From positions 1,736,001 through 1,800,000 of the forward strand of contig NZ_WPAG02000002.1 in the NCBI RefSeq assembly GCF_013602415.1: a DNA stretch of 64,000 bases, read 5' to 3'. The stretch's first letter is position 1, and the number at the start of each line of letters is the position of its first letter. Below are positions 26,185 to 38,921 of the stretch, one piece after another. The notes beneath the pieces are model-generated. The model was given only the letters and a program-made list of their open reading frames with translations. It was not told where the DNA came from and searched no databases. The position numbers and the translations under genes were made by a program. The DNA comes from Rhodococcus sp. B50. GTDB lineage: Bacteria; Actinomycetota; Actinomycetes; Mycobacteriales; Mycobacteriaceae.

Positions 26185-27753
26185 TCAGTTCTTGGGGAAC
26201 TTCAGCTTCGACAGGTCGAAGTTCTCCAGACCCGGAGGCAGCTCGTCGAGCCCCTTCGGCATCTTCGACAGGTCGGGCATTCCGGCCGGCATGCCACCCG
26301 GCAGACCGGGGAAGCCGCCGGGCATACCGCCCCGTACCTTCGGCGGCGTCGGTCCGCGGCCGCCCTTCTTCCCCTTCTTGCCCTTCTTGCGCTGGTTCCT
26401 GCGCGCACCCGGCATGCCCATCTGGCCGGCCATCGCGGTCATCATCTTCCGGGCCTCGAAGAACCGGTCGACGAGCTGGTTGACGTCGGAGACCTTCACG
26501 CCGGAACCGTTGGCGATGCGCAACCGCCGCGAGCCGTTGATGATCTTCGGGTTGGCGCGCTCCTCCGGCGTCATGCCGCGGATGATCGCCTGGATGCGGT
26601 CGAGCTGTTTCTCGTCGACGTTGGCGAGGGCGTCCTTCATCTGCCCGGCTCCGGGCAGCATGCCGAGGAGGTTGGCGATGGGGCCCATCTTGCGCACGGC
26701 CATCATCTGCTCGAGGAAGTCCTCGAGGGTGAGCTCGCCGGAACCGATCTTGTTGGCGGTGGCCTCGGCCTGCTCGGCGTCGAAGACCTGCTCGGCCTGC
26801 TCGATCAGGGTGAGCACGTCGCCCATGCCGAGGATGCGGCTGGCCATGCGCTCGGGGTGGAAGACGTCGAAGTCCTCGAGCTTCTCGCCGGTGGACGCGA
26901 ACATGATCGGCTGGCCGGTGAGCTCACGGACGCTGAGCGCGGCACCACCGCGGGCGTCGCCGTCGAGCTTGGTGAGCACCACGCCGGTGAAGCCGACGCC
27001 CTCGCGGAACGCCTCGGCGGTGCTCACGGCGTCCTGGCCGATCATCGCGTCGAGGACGAACAGCACCTCGTCCGGCTTCACCGCGTCGCGGATGCCCGCG
27101 GCCTGCGCCATGAGTTCCTGATCGATACCGAGGCGACCGGCGGTGTCGACGATGACCACGTCGTACTGCTTGGTGCGCGCCTCGGCGATACCCTGCTCGG
27201 CCACGGCGATCGGGTCGGCGGCCGTGACACCGAGCTCGTTCTCGCCACCGCCGATGGACGTGCCGGGGTGGGGAGCGAAGACCGTCACGCCGGCCCGCTC
27301 ACCGACCACCTGCAGCTGGGTGACCGCGCCGGGACGCTGCAGGTCGCAGGCGACCAGCATGGGGGTGTGTCCCTGCGCCTTGAGCCACTTCGCGAGCTTG
27401 CCCGCGAGGGTGGTCTTACCGGCACCCTGCAGACCGGCGAGCATGATGACCGTCGGCGGGGTCTTCGCGAACTGCAACCGCCGGGTCTCGCCGCCGAGGA
27501 TCCCGACGAGTTCCTCGTTGACGATCTTGACGACCTGCTGGGCCGGGTTGAGCGCGCCGTGCACCTCGGCGCCCTTGGCGCGCACCTTGATCTTCTTGAT
27601 GAACTCGCGCACGACGGGCAGTGCGACGTCGGCCTCGAGCAGGGCGAGCCGGATCTCGCGGCAGGTCGCGTCGATGTCCGCGTCGGACAGCCGCCCCTTG
27701 CCGCGCAGGTCCTTCAGGACCCCTGTCAACCTGTCGGAAAGGGATTCGAACAC
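26185..27753 (-). CDS. ffh: Signal recognition particle protein Ffh
   Basis: Ffh is the SRP GTPase that binds signal sequences and 4.5S RNA and docks to FtsY. The 522-residue protein from GTG 27753 has an N-domain helical bundle, the G-domain with [15 protein letters not shown] and DTAGRLG, and the methionine-rich M-domain ([14 protein letters not shown]). The C-terminus is a Lys/Gly/Pro/Met-rich tail ([10 protein letters not shown], then repeated GGMPGG-type units) of about 80 residues. ftsY lies 4.6 kb further on in the same orientation. Confidence 0.96.
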   Translation of the reverse strand: MFESLSDRLTGVLKDLRGKGRLSDADIDATCREIRLALLEADVALPVVREFIKKIKVRAKGAEVHGALNPAQQVVKIVNEELVGILGGETRRLQFAKTPPTVIMLAGLQGAGKTTLAGKLAKWLKAQGHTPMLVACDLQRPGAVTQLQVVGERAGVTVFAPHPGTSIGGGENELGVTAADPIAVAEQGIAEARTKQYDVVIVDTAGRLGIDQELMAQAAGIRDAVKPDEVLFVLDAMIGQDAVSTAEAFREGVGFTGVVLTKLDGDARGGAALSVRELTGQPIMFASTGEKLEDFDVFHPERMASRILGMGDVLTLIEQAEQVFDAEQAEATANKIGSGELTLEDFLEQMMAVRKMGPIANLLGMLPGAGQMKDALANVDEKQLDRIQAIIRGMTPEERANPKIINGSRRLRIANGSGVKVSDVNQLVDRFFEARKMMTAMAGQMGMPGARRNQRKKGKKGKKGGRGPTPPKVRGGMPGGFPGLPGGMPAGMPDLSKMPKGLDELPPGLENFDLSKLKFPKN

Positions 27754-27823
27754 CGAATGCGCTCCTGAGCTCTGACGAAGATGCGGACAATGCTGCGAAC
27801 CAGGGTAACCGCTCGCGATCCGT

Positions 27824-27867
27824 CGTGACCGCGGGTGGCCACGCCGTGCGGCAGGCCACCCACGCGG

Positions 27868-27872
<5 letters not shown>
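27824..27872 (-). terminator. Terminator hairpin overlapping the glnD stop
   Basis: CGTGACCGCGGGTGGCC (27824-27840) pairs with 27854-27872 over 17 bp with a two-base bulge, overlapping the last codons of glnD. It separates amtB-glnK-glnD from ffh. Confidence 0.65.
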
Positions 27873-30742
<2,870 letters not shown>

Positions 30743-30772
30743 TCATCCCTGCTCGCTGTCGTGGTCTTCTTA

Positions 30773-32086
30773 TCACTTGAGAGCCGGCGCGAAGTCGTAT
30801 GCGGATTCCGCATGTTCGGCTTCGTCGATACCGCGGGCCTCTTCCTCGTCGCTCACACGCCAGCCCATCGGCTTGAGCGCGAAGGCGATCACTGCGGTGA
30901 CGATCGCGGTGAACACCAGGGCGACGACTGCGATGACGATCTGGATGACGAGCTGCTTGTAGTCGCCACCGTAGAACAATCCGGTCTCGGTGCCGAGGAA
31001 GCCGATGGCGACCGTTCCCCACAGGCCCGACACGAGGTGGACACCCACGACGTCGAGCGAGTCGTCGTAACCGAACTTGTACTTCAGGCCCACTGCGAGA
31101 GCGGACAGGACGCCGGCGACGATACCGAGGGCGATCGATCCGACCGGGCTCAGCGAGCCGGCAGCGGGAGTGATGGCCACGAGGCCGGCGACGGCACCGG
31201 AAGCGGCACCGAGGCTGGTGGCCTTGCCGTCACGGATGCGCTCGGTGAGGAGCCAGCCGAGGATGGCGGCAGCGGTGGCCGTGGTGGTGTTGACCCAGGC
31301 CAGGCCTGCGAGGCCGTCTGCGGCGAAGGCCGAACCGGCGTTGAAGCCGAACCATCCGAACCAGAGCAGTGCGGCGCCGAGCATGACGAACGGCAGGTTG
31401 TGCGGGCGGAAGGCGGTGCGTCCGAAGCCGGCGCGCTTGCCGATGACGATCGCCAGGACGAGTGCCGCGATACCGGCGTTGATGTGCACGACCGTGCCAC
31501 CGGCGAAGTCGATCGGGTGGACCGCGGCAGTCAGGCCACCTTCACCGTCGTCGACCGTTCCGAACAATGCGGCTGCGATGCTGTCCTCGGAGCCCGAGAG
31601 CAGACCGCCACCCCACACCATGTGGGCGAGCGGGAAATAGGCGCAGGTCACCCAGATCGCGACGAACGCCATCCACGTACCGAACTTCACGCGCTCGGCG
31701 AGCGCACCACTGATCAGTGCGGTGGTGATGATCGCGAAGGTCACCTGGAAGCCGATGTCGATGATCTGCGGGTAGTTACCGAGACCCGCGAGGAACTCAC
31801 CGTTCTCGTCGTAGATGGCGCCCTGCAGACCGAACTGCTCGAACGGGTTCGCGAAGATGCCGAGCACGTTCTGGGTGCCGTAGGACATCGACCAGCCCCA
31901 CAGGACATAGATGACGCCGATGAGCGCCATCGCGCCGAACGACATCATCATCATGTTCAGCACGGACTTGGATCGGGACATCCCACCGTAGAAGAACGCC
32001 AGGCCCGGGGTCATCAGCAGCACGAGGGACGCAGCCATCAGCATCCATGCCGCGTCGCCCGTGTTCACCACTTCCTCCACTTGCAA
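30773..32086 (-). CDS. amtB: Ammonium transporter
   Basis: Amt channels carry ammonium across the membrane and are blocked by PII. The 437-residue protein has about 11 membrane helices. The twin pore histidines are H201 (VVHINAG) and H350 (VGVHLVSG); the phenylalanine-gate region and the block DFAGGTVVHINAG are typical. ATG 32086 opens with a short extracytoplasmic stretch before the first helix; no separate signal peptide is clear. It is the first gene of amtB-glnK-glnD, and its upstream region shows a GlnR-type binding sequence. Confidence 0.95.
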   Translation of the reverse strand: MQVEEVVNTGDAAWMLMAASLVLLMTPGLAFFYGGMSRSKSVLNMMMMSFGAMALIGVIYVLWGWSMSYGTQNVLGIFANPFEQFGLQGAIYDENGEFLAGLGNYPQIIDIGFQVTFAIITTALISGALAERVKFGTWMAFVAIWVTCAYFPLAHMVWGGGLLSGSEDSIAAALFGTVDDGEGGLTAAVHPIDFAGGTVVHINAGIAALVLAIVIGKRAGFGRTAFRPHNLPFVMLGAALLWFGWFGFNAGSAFAADGLAGLAWVNTTTATAAAILGWLLTERIRDGKATSLGAASGAVAGLVAITPAAGSLSPVGSIALGIVAGVLSALAVGLKYKFGYDDSLDVVGVHLVSGLWGTVAIGFLGTETGLFYGGDYKQLVIQIVIAVVALVFTAIVTAVIAFALKPMGWRVSDEEEARGIDEAEHAESAYDFAPALK

Positions 32087-32197
32087 CCTCCCTGTAGGCC
32101 GCGCCGATCGGCGCGTTGTCGAGGGAAAGCTTGCTGCCCGGATGTTTCCGTGGAGGCGCCGTGCTGTTTCGTGGGCGTGAACGCAGGAACCGACCTT

Positions 32198-32213
32198 GTT
32201 TCATCCTTGTTTC
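32198..32213 (-). promoter_or_regulatory. GlnR-type box upstream of amtB
   Basis: On the amtB strand the sequence is GAAAC-aaggat-GAAAC. This gives AC-N9-AC, the spacing described for GlnR sites in mycobacteria and Streptomyces. It lies about 112-127 bp before the amtB start, where GlnR activates under nitrogen limitation. Confidence 0.6.
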
Positions 32214-32246
32214 ACACTTTTCGGACACCGCACCCCGCCGACGAAA

Positions 32247-32280
32247 CCGGCCGCTGTCCGCTCATGCGGACAGCGGCCGG
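32247..32280 (-). terminator. Terminator downstream of ftsY
   Basis: A perfect 15-bp stem CCGGCCGCTGTCCGC (32247-32261) closes on the tetraloop TCAT. It lies about 40 bp past the ftsY stop and before the amtB leader. Confidence 0.82.
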
Positions 32281-32318
32281 AACGGCAGGCGTGGGACCGA
32301 TCAGCCCACAGGGTCGGA

Positions 32319-33866
32319 TCAGCCCAACAGGGCGTCCACGAACGCTTCCGGTTCGAACGGTGCGAGATCGTCCGCACCCTCGCCGAGACCGACGAGCTTG
32401 ACCGGCACACCGAGCTCGTGCTGCACCTGGAAGACGATGCCGCCCTTGGCGGTGCCGTCGAGCTTGGTGAGCACCACGCCGGTGATGTCTACGACGTCGG
32501 CGAACACGCGGGCCTGCATCAGGCCGTTCTGACCGATCGTCGCGTCGAGGACGAGCAGCACCTCGTCGACGGCGGCCTTCTTCTCGACGACGCGCTTGAC
32601 CTTGCCGAGTTCGTCCATCAGGCCGGTCTTGGTGTGCAGGCGGCCGGCAGTGTCCACGAGGACGGCGTCGACACCGTTCTCGATGCCCTTCGCCACGGCA
32701 TCGAACGCCACCGCGGCGGGATCGGCGGCCTCCTTGCCGCGGACGACCTCGGCACCCACACGCTCGGCCCAGGTCTGGAGCTGATCGGCGGCCGCGGCAC
32801 GGAAGGTGTCGGCGGCACCGAGCAGCACCCGGCGTCCGTCGGCGACGAGCACGCGCGCCAGCTTGCCGGTGGTCGTGGTCTTGCCGGTGCCGTTGACACC
32901 GACGACGAGCAGCACCGCGGGGTGGTCCTCGTGCGGAAGCGCCCGGATGGAACGGTCGAGCTCCGGGCGGAGCTCGTCGACGAGCACGCTGCGCAGCACG
33001 GCACGGGCGTCGGCCTCGCTACGCACGTTGCTCACCGCCATCTCCTCACGCAGACGGTCGACGATCTTCGTCGTCGTGGCGGCACCGAGGTCCGCGACGA
33101 GCAGCGTGTCCTCGATCTCCTCCCAGGAGTCCTCGTCGAGGTCGCCGCCGCCGAGCAGGCCGAGCAGGCTCTTGCCGACCGCCGACTGCGAACGGGCCAG
33201 ACGGCCGCGCAGGCGCACCAGGCGACCCGCGGTGGGTTCGATCTCCTCGATCGGAACAGCCGGGGGAACAGCTGCCGGTCCGGCCGGTTCGGCGGGTGCG
33301 GGCAGCACCTCCGGCTCGACGACCGTCTCCGTCTCCGCAGCGGGCTCCGGTTCGGGTTCCGGCGTCGGTGCGACTTCCGGTTCCGGTGTCGGTGCGGGGA
33401 CGACCTCGGGCTCGACGGGTTCGGGAGCGGGTCGTTCCGGTTCCGGGGCGACCTCGGGCTCGACCGGTTCGGGTTCCGCCGGCTTCGGCGCTGCAGGCTT
33501 CGGCGCTGCGGGCTTCGGCTCTGCGGGCACGGGCTTGGGCTCCGGGGGTGCCGGCACGGTCGGCGGAGCTTCGGTGATCTCCTCCGGCAACGGCACGGTA
33601 CGCGGCGCAGGCTCAGGTTTCGGTGCGGGCTTCGGCGCAGGCCTGGGTGCCGGCGCCGGAGGAGCGGCCGTACCCTGCGAGAAATTGAATCCGCTCTGCG
33701 CCTTGTAACCGCCGGAACGGTCCTTGGTCTCGGCGGAGTCGAGCTGCGGGGTCTCGGGCGCCTTCAGCGACACCTGCCGCCGACGGTAGAGGGTCAGGCC
33801 GACGACGAGCGCGACGAGAACGACCGCCAGCGCGGCGGCGATGACTATCCAGGCTCCGGTACTCAC
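32319..33866 (-). CDS. ftsY: Signal recognition particle receptor FtsY with N-terminal membrane anchor
   Basis: FtsY receives SRP-ribosome complexes at the membrane. The 515-residue protein has a predicted single membrane span at about 5-27 ([19 protein letters not shown]), then a Pro/Glu/Ala-rich region of about 150 residues (repeats such as KPAAPKPAAPKPAEPEP), then the NG domain with GVNGTGKTTTTGKLAR and DTAGRLHTK. E. coli FtsY lacks a true span, so here anchoring is probably direct. It starts 12 bp after the smc stop and is likely cotranscribed with it. Confidence 0.94.
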   Translation of the reverse strand: MSTGAWIVIAAALAVVLVALVVGLTLYRRRQVSLKAPETPQLDSAETKDRSGGYKAQSGFNFSQGTAAPPAPAPRPAPKPAPKPEPAPRTVPLPEEITEAPPTVPAPPEPKPVPAEPKPAAPKPAAPKPAEPEPVEPEVAPEPERPAPEPVEPEVVPAPTPEPEVAPTPEPEPEPAAETETVVEPEVLPAPAEPAGPAAVPPAVPIEEIEPTAGRLVRLRGRLARSQSAVGKSLLGLLGGGDLDEDSWEEIEDTLLVADLGAATTTKIVDRLREEMAVSNVRSEADARAVLRSVLVDELRPELDRSIRALPHEDHPAVLLVVGVNGTGKTTTTGKLARVLVADGRRVLLGAADTFRAAAADQLQTWAERVGAEVVRGKEAADPAAVAFDAVAKGIENGVDAVLVDTAGRLHTKTGLMDELGKVKRVVEKKAAVDEVLLVLDATIGQNGLMQARVFADVVDITGVVLTKLDGTAKGGIVFQVQHELGVPVKLVGLGEGADDLAPFEPEAFVDALLG

Positions 33867-33878
33867 GCACCCATACTG

Positions 33879-36800
33879 TCAGGCTCGGAGCTCTTCCTCC
33901 GGTTCGGGGACCGGTGTCGCGATCTCGCGTCCACGCAGGCGCTGCGAGATGACCCGGGTGATGCCGTCGCCCCGCATGCTCACGCCGTACAACGCGTCGG
34001 CGACCTCCATCGTCGGCTTCTGATGCGTGATGACGATCAGTTGGGACTTCTCGCGCAACTGCTCGAACAGCCCGATCAACCGCCGGAGGTTGGTGTCGTC
34101 GAGCGCGGCCTCCACCTCGTCCATGACGTAGAAGGGTGACGGGCGCGCCCGGAAGATCGCGACCAGCATCGCCACGGCGGTCAGCGACTTCTCGCCACCC
34201 GACAGCAGCGACAGCCGCTTGACCTTCTTGCCCGGCGGGCGGGCCTCGACCTCGATGCCGGTGGTGAGCATGTCGCTCGGGTCGGTGAGCACCAGCCGGC
34301 CCTCACCGCCGGGGAACAATTTCGCGAAGACCTGCTCGAACTCGCGCTCGACGTCGGCGTACGCTTCGGTGAACACCTGCAGGATCCGCGCGTCGACCTC
34401 CTCGACGACGGCGAGCAGGTCCTTGCGGGCGCTCTTGACGTCCTCGAGCTGAGTGGACAGGAAGTTGTACCGCTCCTCGAGGGCCGCGAACTCCTCCAGC
34501 GCGAGCGGGTTGACGCGCCCGAGCGTCGCGAGATCCTTCTCGGCGCGCTTGGCCCGCCGCTCCTGGGTGGCCCGGTCGTACGGCATAGGCTGCGGAGCGA
34601 CCACCTGTTCGCCGCGTTCGCGGGCCTGCTCGTATTCGGTCATCTCGAGCGGCGTCGGCGGCAGCGGCACGTCGGGGCCGTATTCGGCGACGAGGTCGTC
34701 CAGGGCGATGCCGTGCTGTTCGAGAATGGTCTGTTCGAGCTGCTCGATCCGCAGGGATGCCTGGGCCCGGGCCACCTCGTCGCGGTGCACCGCGTCGGTG
34801 AGCTGGTCGCGCTGCGCCGTCAGTTCGCGGGCCCGTTCGCGGGCCCGTTCGAGTTGCTCGGCGCACTCGGCACGGCGCCGGTTCAGCTCGTCGCGCTGCG
34901 CGAGCGCGGTCGCCACGGCCACCTCGAGTTGTTCGGCGAGTCGCTGCCCCGCTTCGGCCACCGCCGCGGCGACGGCCGCCGCCTGCCGTCGCGCGACGCG
35001 AGCGCGTTCGGCACGAGCGCGGGCCTCGCGTTCGGCCTGCGCCGCGCGACGGAGCGAATCCGCTTTGCCCCGAAGCGCTTCGGCTCGTTCCTCAGCCGTG
35101 CGCGCCGCGAGTCGCGCCTCGACCTCGACGGCCCGGACCTCGGCGAGAGCAGCCGCGGCCATCTCCCGTTCGGCGGCCGTGTGCTCGGTCCCGGCTCCGT
35201 CGCCGGTCCCGGCCGAGTCGTCCTCGGCCAGACGCAGTCGCTCCTCGAGCTCGACCAGCTTCTCGCGCGCCGCATCGCGTTCCTTCTCGGCTTCGGCGCG
35301 CTGCGCCGCGAGCCGACCGGATTCGGCGTGGGCGGTGCGTGCCGCCTGACCGAGACGGCCGAGTTGTTCGTAGACGGCCGACATCGCGGCGTCGGATTCG
35401 TTGAGCGCGGCGAGGGTCTGTTCGACGTGTTCGGCGCGTTCGGCCTGCTCCTCGAGCGCGCCCGCGAGGGCTGCGGCCAATTCCTCGGAGCGGCGTTCGG
35501 CCTGTTCGAGCCCGGCACGGGAGGTATCGATCGCCGCCTGGATCTCAAGGGTGCTCGGGGCACGGTGGGAGCCCCCGACCACCCAGCCCGCGCCGGCGAG
35601 GTCTCCCCCGCGGGTCACGGCGCGGAGGTCGGGCCGGGCGGCACACACGGCCAGGGCGGTGGGCAGGTCGTCGACCAGAACGGTGTGGGCCAGCAACCCG
35701 TCGACACCGCCACGCAGGTCGGCCGGAGATTCGACCAGGTCGCGCAGCCATCGCGCACCCGCCGGCAGATCACCTGTGTCGGCAGGACCGGCCGCACCCG
35801 GAAGGACGAACGCGACCCTGCCCTGATCGGCCCCCGCGAGCGCCGCGACCGCCGAGATCGCGGCCTCGGCCGACTCCACTTCGAGCGCGTCGGCCGCCGC
35901 ACCGAAGGCCGCCGCGACGGCGGCCTCGTATCCCGGGGACACCCGCAGCCGGTCGGCCAGTCGCCCTACGAGCCCATCGCCGGAGCGCGTGTCGATCAGC
36001 CAGGCCGCACCGTCGGTGCGCTCGAGTCCCATCGACAGGGCCTCGATGCGAGCGCCGAGGGACGCAACCTCTTTGCCCGCGGCGCGTTCGGCCTCCTGGA
36101 GTTCGGCGACCCGTTCGTCGGCGAGGCGCTGTGCCTCGAGCGCGCGTTCGTGTTGGGCGTCGGCGTCGATCTCACCGGCGTCGAGATCGTCGATGCGCGC
36201 CTGCGCGGTCTCGAACTCGGCCTGGGCCGCGACGCCGCGCAGCCGGGCCTCCTCGATGGCCACGGTCAGGCGAGCGATCTCGGCGTCGATCGATTCGGCC
36301 CGGGTACGCATGGTGTCGACCTGGCCGGCGAGGCGCGCGAGACCCTCGCGGCGATCGGCGACGGCACGTACCGCCGCGAGATGCGCGCGTTCGGCGGCCG
36401 CCGTGGCCTCCTCCTGCGACGCGAGCTGTTCGCGGGCCGCTTCGAGGGCTCCGTGCGCGATCTCGACCGCCTCGACCAGTTCCGCTTCCTCGGCGGCGAT
36501 CCGCTCGGCGCGGGCGTCCATCTCGTCGGGATCCTGACCGGAGCGGTCCTCCGGTTCGGCGTGCAGGTGCCGTGCGCGTTCCTGCGCGACCCGCACGGTC
36601 GCCGAGACACGCTCGGCGAGGGCAGAAAGACGGAACCAGGTCTGCGATGCCGCTTCGGCGCCCGGTGTGAGCTGTGCAAGAGCCTGTTCGTGCCGGGCGA
36701 GTTCGGCGTTCGCGTCGTCGAACGCCGTCAGCACGTCGTCGAGCCGCTCCCGGACCATCCGTTCCTGCTCGTCGTGGCCGGCGAGTTCGAGGCGCCGGGT

Positions 36801-37505
36801 GACGAGGTCGTCGGCGGCGAGACGCAACCGCGCGTCGCGGAGGTCGGCCTGGATGCTCTGGGCACGACGCGCGACCTCGGCCTGCCGACCGAGTGGTTTG
36901 AGCTGGCGGCGCAGTTCGGCGGTGAGATCGGTGAGGCGGGCGAGATTGGCCTGCATGGAGTCGAGCTTGCGCAGCGCCTTTTCCTTGCGCTTCCGGTGCT
37001 TGAGGACGCCGGCAGCCTCCTCGATGAAGGCGCGCCGGTCCTCCGGCCGGGATTCGAGAATCGCGGCGAGACGACCCTGCCCGACGATCACGTGCATCTC
37101 CCGGCCGATACCGGAGTCGGACAGCAGTTCCTGCACGTCCATGAGGCGGCAGGAACTGCCGTTGATCTCGTATTCGCCGGCGCCGTCGCGGAACATGCGG
37201 CGGGTCACCGAGACCTCGGAGTACTCGATGGGCAGCGCGCCGTCGGAGTTGTCGATGGTGAGTGTGACCTCGGCGCGCCCGAGGGGCGGACGGCCGGCGG
37301 TTCCGGCGAAGATGACGTCCTGCATCTTGCCGCCGCGCAACGCCTTGGCACCCTGCTCCCCCATCACCCAGGTGAGTGCGTCGACGACGTTCGACTTGCC
37401 GGACCCGTTGGGGCCGACCACACAGGTGATGCCCGGTTCGAAACGCAGAGTCGTCGACGAGGCGAAGGACTTGAAGCCCTTCAACGTCAGACTCTTGAGG
37501 TACAT
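33879..37505 (-). CDS. smc: Chromosome segregation protein SMC
   Basis: SMC dimers compact and separate chromosomes with ScpA/ScpB. The 1208-residue protein has Walker [10 protein letters not shown] (31-39), the ABC signature [15 protein letters not shown] and Walker [13 protein letters not shown] at the C-terminus. Two long coiled coils (about 170-500 and 660-1020), rich in Ala, Glu and Arg, flank a hinge (around [20 protein letters not shown]). ATG 37505 is chosen because the conserved start is [14 protein letters not shown]. ftsY follows 12 bp on. Confidence 0.96.
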   Translation of the reverse strand: MYLKSLTLKGFKSFASSTTLRFEPGITCVVGPNGSGKSNVVDALTWVMGEQGAKALRGGKMQDVIFAGTAGRPPLGRAEVTLTIDNSDGALPIEYSEVSVTRRMFRDGAGEYEINGSSCRLMDVQELLSDSGIGREMHVIVGQGRLAAILESRPEDRRAFIEEAAGVLKHRKRKEKALRKLDSMQANLARLTDLTAELRRQLKPLGRQAEVARRAQSIQADLRDARLRLAADDLVTRRLELAGHDEQERMVRERLDDVLTAFDDANAELARHEQALAQLTPGAEAASQTWFRLSALAERVSATVRVAQERARHLHAEPEDRSGQDPDEMDARAERIAAEEAELVEAVEIAHGALEAAREQLASQEEATAAAERAHLAAVRAVADRREGLARLAGQVDTMRTRAESIDAEIARLTVAIEEARLRGVAAQAEFETAQARIDDLDAGEIDADAQHERALEAQRLADERVAELQEAERAAGKEVASLGARIEALSMGLERTDGAAWLIDTRSGDGLVGRLADRLRVSPGYEAAVAAAFGAAADALEVESAEAAISAVAALAGADQGRVAFVLPGAAGPADTGDLPAGARWLRDLVESPADLRGGVDGLLAHTVLVDDLPTALAVCAARPDLRAVTRGGDLAGAGWVVGGSHRAPSTLEIQAAIDTSRAGLEQAERRSEELAAALAGALEEQAERAEHVEQTLAALNESDAAMSAVYEQLGRLGQAARTAHAESGRLAAQRAEAEKERDAAREKLVELEERLRLAEDDSAGTGDGAGTEHTAAEREMAAAALAEVRAVEVEARLAARTAEERAEALRGKADSLRRAAQAEREARARAERARVARRQAAAVAAAVAEAGQRLAEQLEVAVATALAQRDELNRRRAECAEQLERARERARELTAQRDQLTDAVHRDEVARAQASLRIEQLEQTILEQHGIALDDLVAEYGPDVPLPPTPLEMTEYEQARERGEQVVAPQPMPYDRATQERRAKRAEKDLATLGRVNPLALEEFAALEERYNFLSTQLEDVKSARKDLLAVVEEVDARILQVFTEAYADVEREFEQVFAKLFPGGEGRLVLTDPSDMLTTGIEVEARPPGKKVKRLSLLSGGEKSLTAVAMLVAIFRARPSPFYVMDEVEAALDDTNLRRLIGLFEQLREKSQLIVITHQKPTMEVADALYGVSMRGDGITRVISQRLRGREIATPVPEPEEELRA

Positions 37506-37613
37506 GGGCCAGAACTCTACCGGCGGACCACGACCGGTTCCGCGAGGCGGGTACACCTCTCAGATGGTCCACCGGACGTGGCCCGAAGGTCTCCCGGAAC
37601 GGCGCGGAGCCGA

Positions 37614-38765
37614 CTACCGGTTACCCCGCCGCGAGTACGCCATCATGGGACGTTCGACGAGGAAATAGCTGATCACCGCCGCAAGGACGGTCAGCACGAC
37701 CGTGAGGAAGAGCAGTACGGGGGTTCCCTCGACGAAACCCCAGTCGTGCGCACCCACCGATTGCAACCAGACTGCTATGGGTTCGTTCCAGAGGAAGATG
37801 CCGTAGGAGATCGCTCCGAGGCCGACCATCACCGGCAGAGAGAGCAGGTTTCGGGCACGACCGGCTGTCTGGTCGCCGAACACGGCGGGCGCGACAAGCA
37901 GAAGAGCGATGACGACACCGGCCACATGGAGGATGTCCCCCGGGCTTCCGACGATGAATCCCAACAGGAGGAAAACCGCGACCGCCAACGCCCAGCACGT
38001 GCCGGGATACTGCTCGACGAGCCGCACCGGTCGAGGCCGATCCTTACCGCCGCTCCACACGATCGTGGCCAGAGCAAGTGCCATACCGGCGGCGAACCAG
38101 TCGAGGTGCCCCAGCAGCGACCAGGCGAGAAATCCGGTCGGCCCCTCGCCGAGTCCGAACAGGAAGCGTCGAGCCAGCAGGCAGAACACCGCTGCGGCAC
38201 ACAGGATCCCCACCTCGACCACCAACTGCGTCCGTGCGGGACGTCCACCCAGAGCCCGGTGGAGAACGAGCGCGTAGAGCGGCAGTAGTAGGTAGAACGC
38301 GACTTCGACGGACAGACTCCACGCCGGCGAGAGTCCCTCGAAGGTATGGCCGGGCACCCACGTCTGCGCGAGTCCGTAATAGATCCATGCATCACGGTGC
38401 AGTACATCCACCCAGGTGGGGATGACCAACGCAAAGACGGTCAACGCCACCCAATAGCCCGGGACGATCCGGAAAAACCGACGCTTGGCGTACCGGCCTA
38501 TGTCCGGCCTCGGACGTCCCTCGAGGCGTGCGGCGGCGAAGGGCCGGTACAGGAGAAAGCCTGAGAGCACGAAGAAGATCGGCACCCCCATGTTCAACAA
38601 TCGCGCGGCATCCCAGGTGTTCTCGGGGTCGGGACCACTTCGGAGATAGACGTGGTAGCCGAGGACCATCAACGCCGCGACTGCGCGCAGCGGCTCGAGC
38701 AACACATAGCGTTCGCGTCGCCCTACCGAGACGACTCCATTTTCCGTACTCGCCGTCAGGTCCAT
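37614..38765 (-). CDS. Acyltransferase 3 family membrane protein (OafA/YrhL-like)
   Basis: A 383-residue integral membrane protein with about ten hydrophobic segments. The start block ERYVLLEPLRAVAALMVLGYH has the conserved His of the acyltransferase-3 family, and VFFVLSGFLLYRP-type text follows (here GVPIFFVLSGFLLYRP). These enzymes add acetyl, succinyl or other acyl groups to surface sugars or lipids; the donor and target are unknown. Its base composition appears lower in GC than its neighbours and the 150 bp before it are AT-rich, which suggests later acquisition. It has no close partner genes. Confidence 0.82.
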   Translation of the reverse strand: MDLTASTENGVVSVGRRERYVLLEPLRAVAALMVLGYHVYLRSGPDPENTWDAARLLNMGVPIFFVLSGFLLYRPFAAARLEGRPRPDIGRYAKRRFFRIVPGYWVALTVFALVIPTWVDVLHRDAWIYYGLAQTWVPGHTFEGLSPAWSLSVEVAFYLLLPLYALVLHRALGGRPARTQLVVEVGILCAAAVFCLLARRFLFGLGEGPTGFLAWSLLGHLDWFAAGMALALATIVWSGGKDRPRPVRLVEQYPGTCWALAVAVFLLLGFIVGSPGDILHVAGVVIALLLVAPAVFGDQTAGRARNLLSLPVMVGLGAISYGIFLWNEPIAVWLQSVGAHDWGFVEGTPVLLFLTVVLTVLAAVISYFLVERPMMAYSRRGNR

Positions 38766-38921
38766 GAAGCCGCCTCTTCTGTACTAGAAGTTGGACTTCG
38801 CAGCCTAAATCAATCTACGAGTTTGTTTTAGGGATTCTGTTCGAAAATCGACGAGTGTGACCCGCTGTCCAGTCTCGGGCGGCGATCCCAGCACCGATGC
38901 CAGGGACCCCGGCCGCAGTCG
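38766..38921. other. AT-rich intergenic segment before the acyltransferase
   Basis: The 156 bp between the SMP-30-like gene and the acyltransferase include an AT-rich run at about 38806-38850 (for example GAGTTTGTTTTAGGG) that stands out in a GC-rich genome. On the minus strand TTGATT is followed at about 18 bp by TTCTAG, a possible promoter for the acyltransferase. No repeat or integrase site was seen. Confidence 0.5.

Noticed and set aside
34713..38288. 1191-residue open frame on the plus strand opposite smc
   Set aside because: It is the mirror of smc in a GC-rich genome where antisense frames stay open; the opposite strand has complete SMC motifs and the plus-strand product has no recognisable domain.
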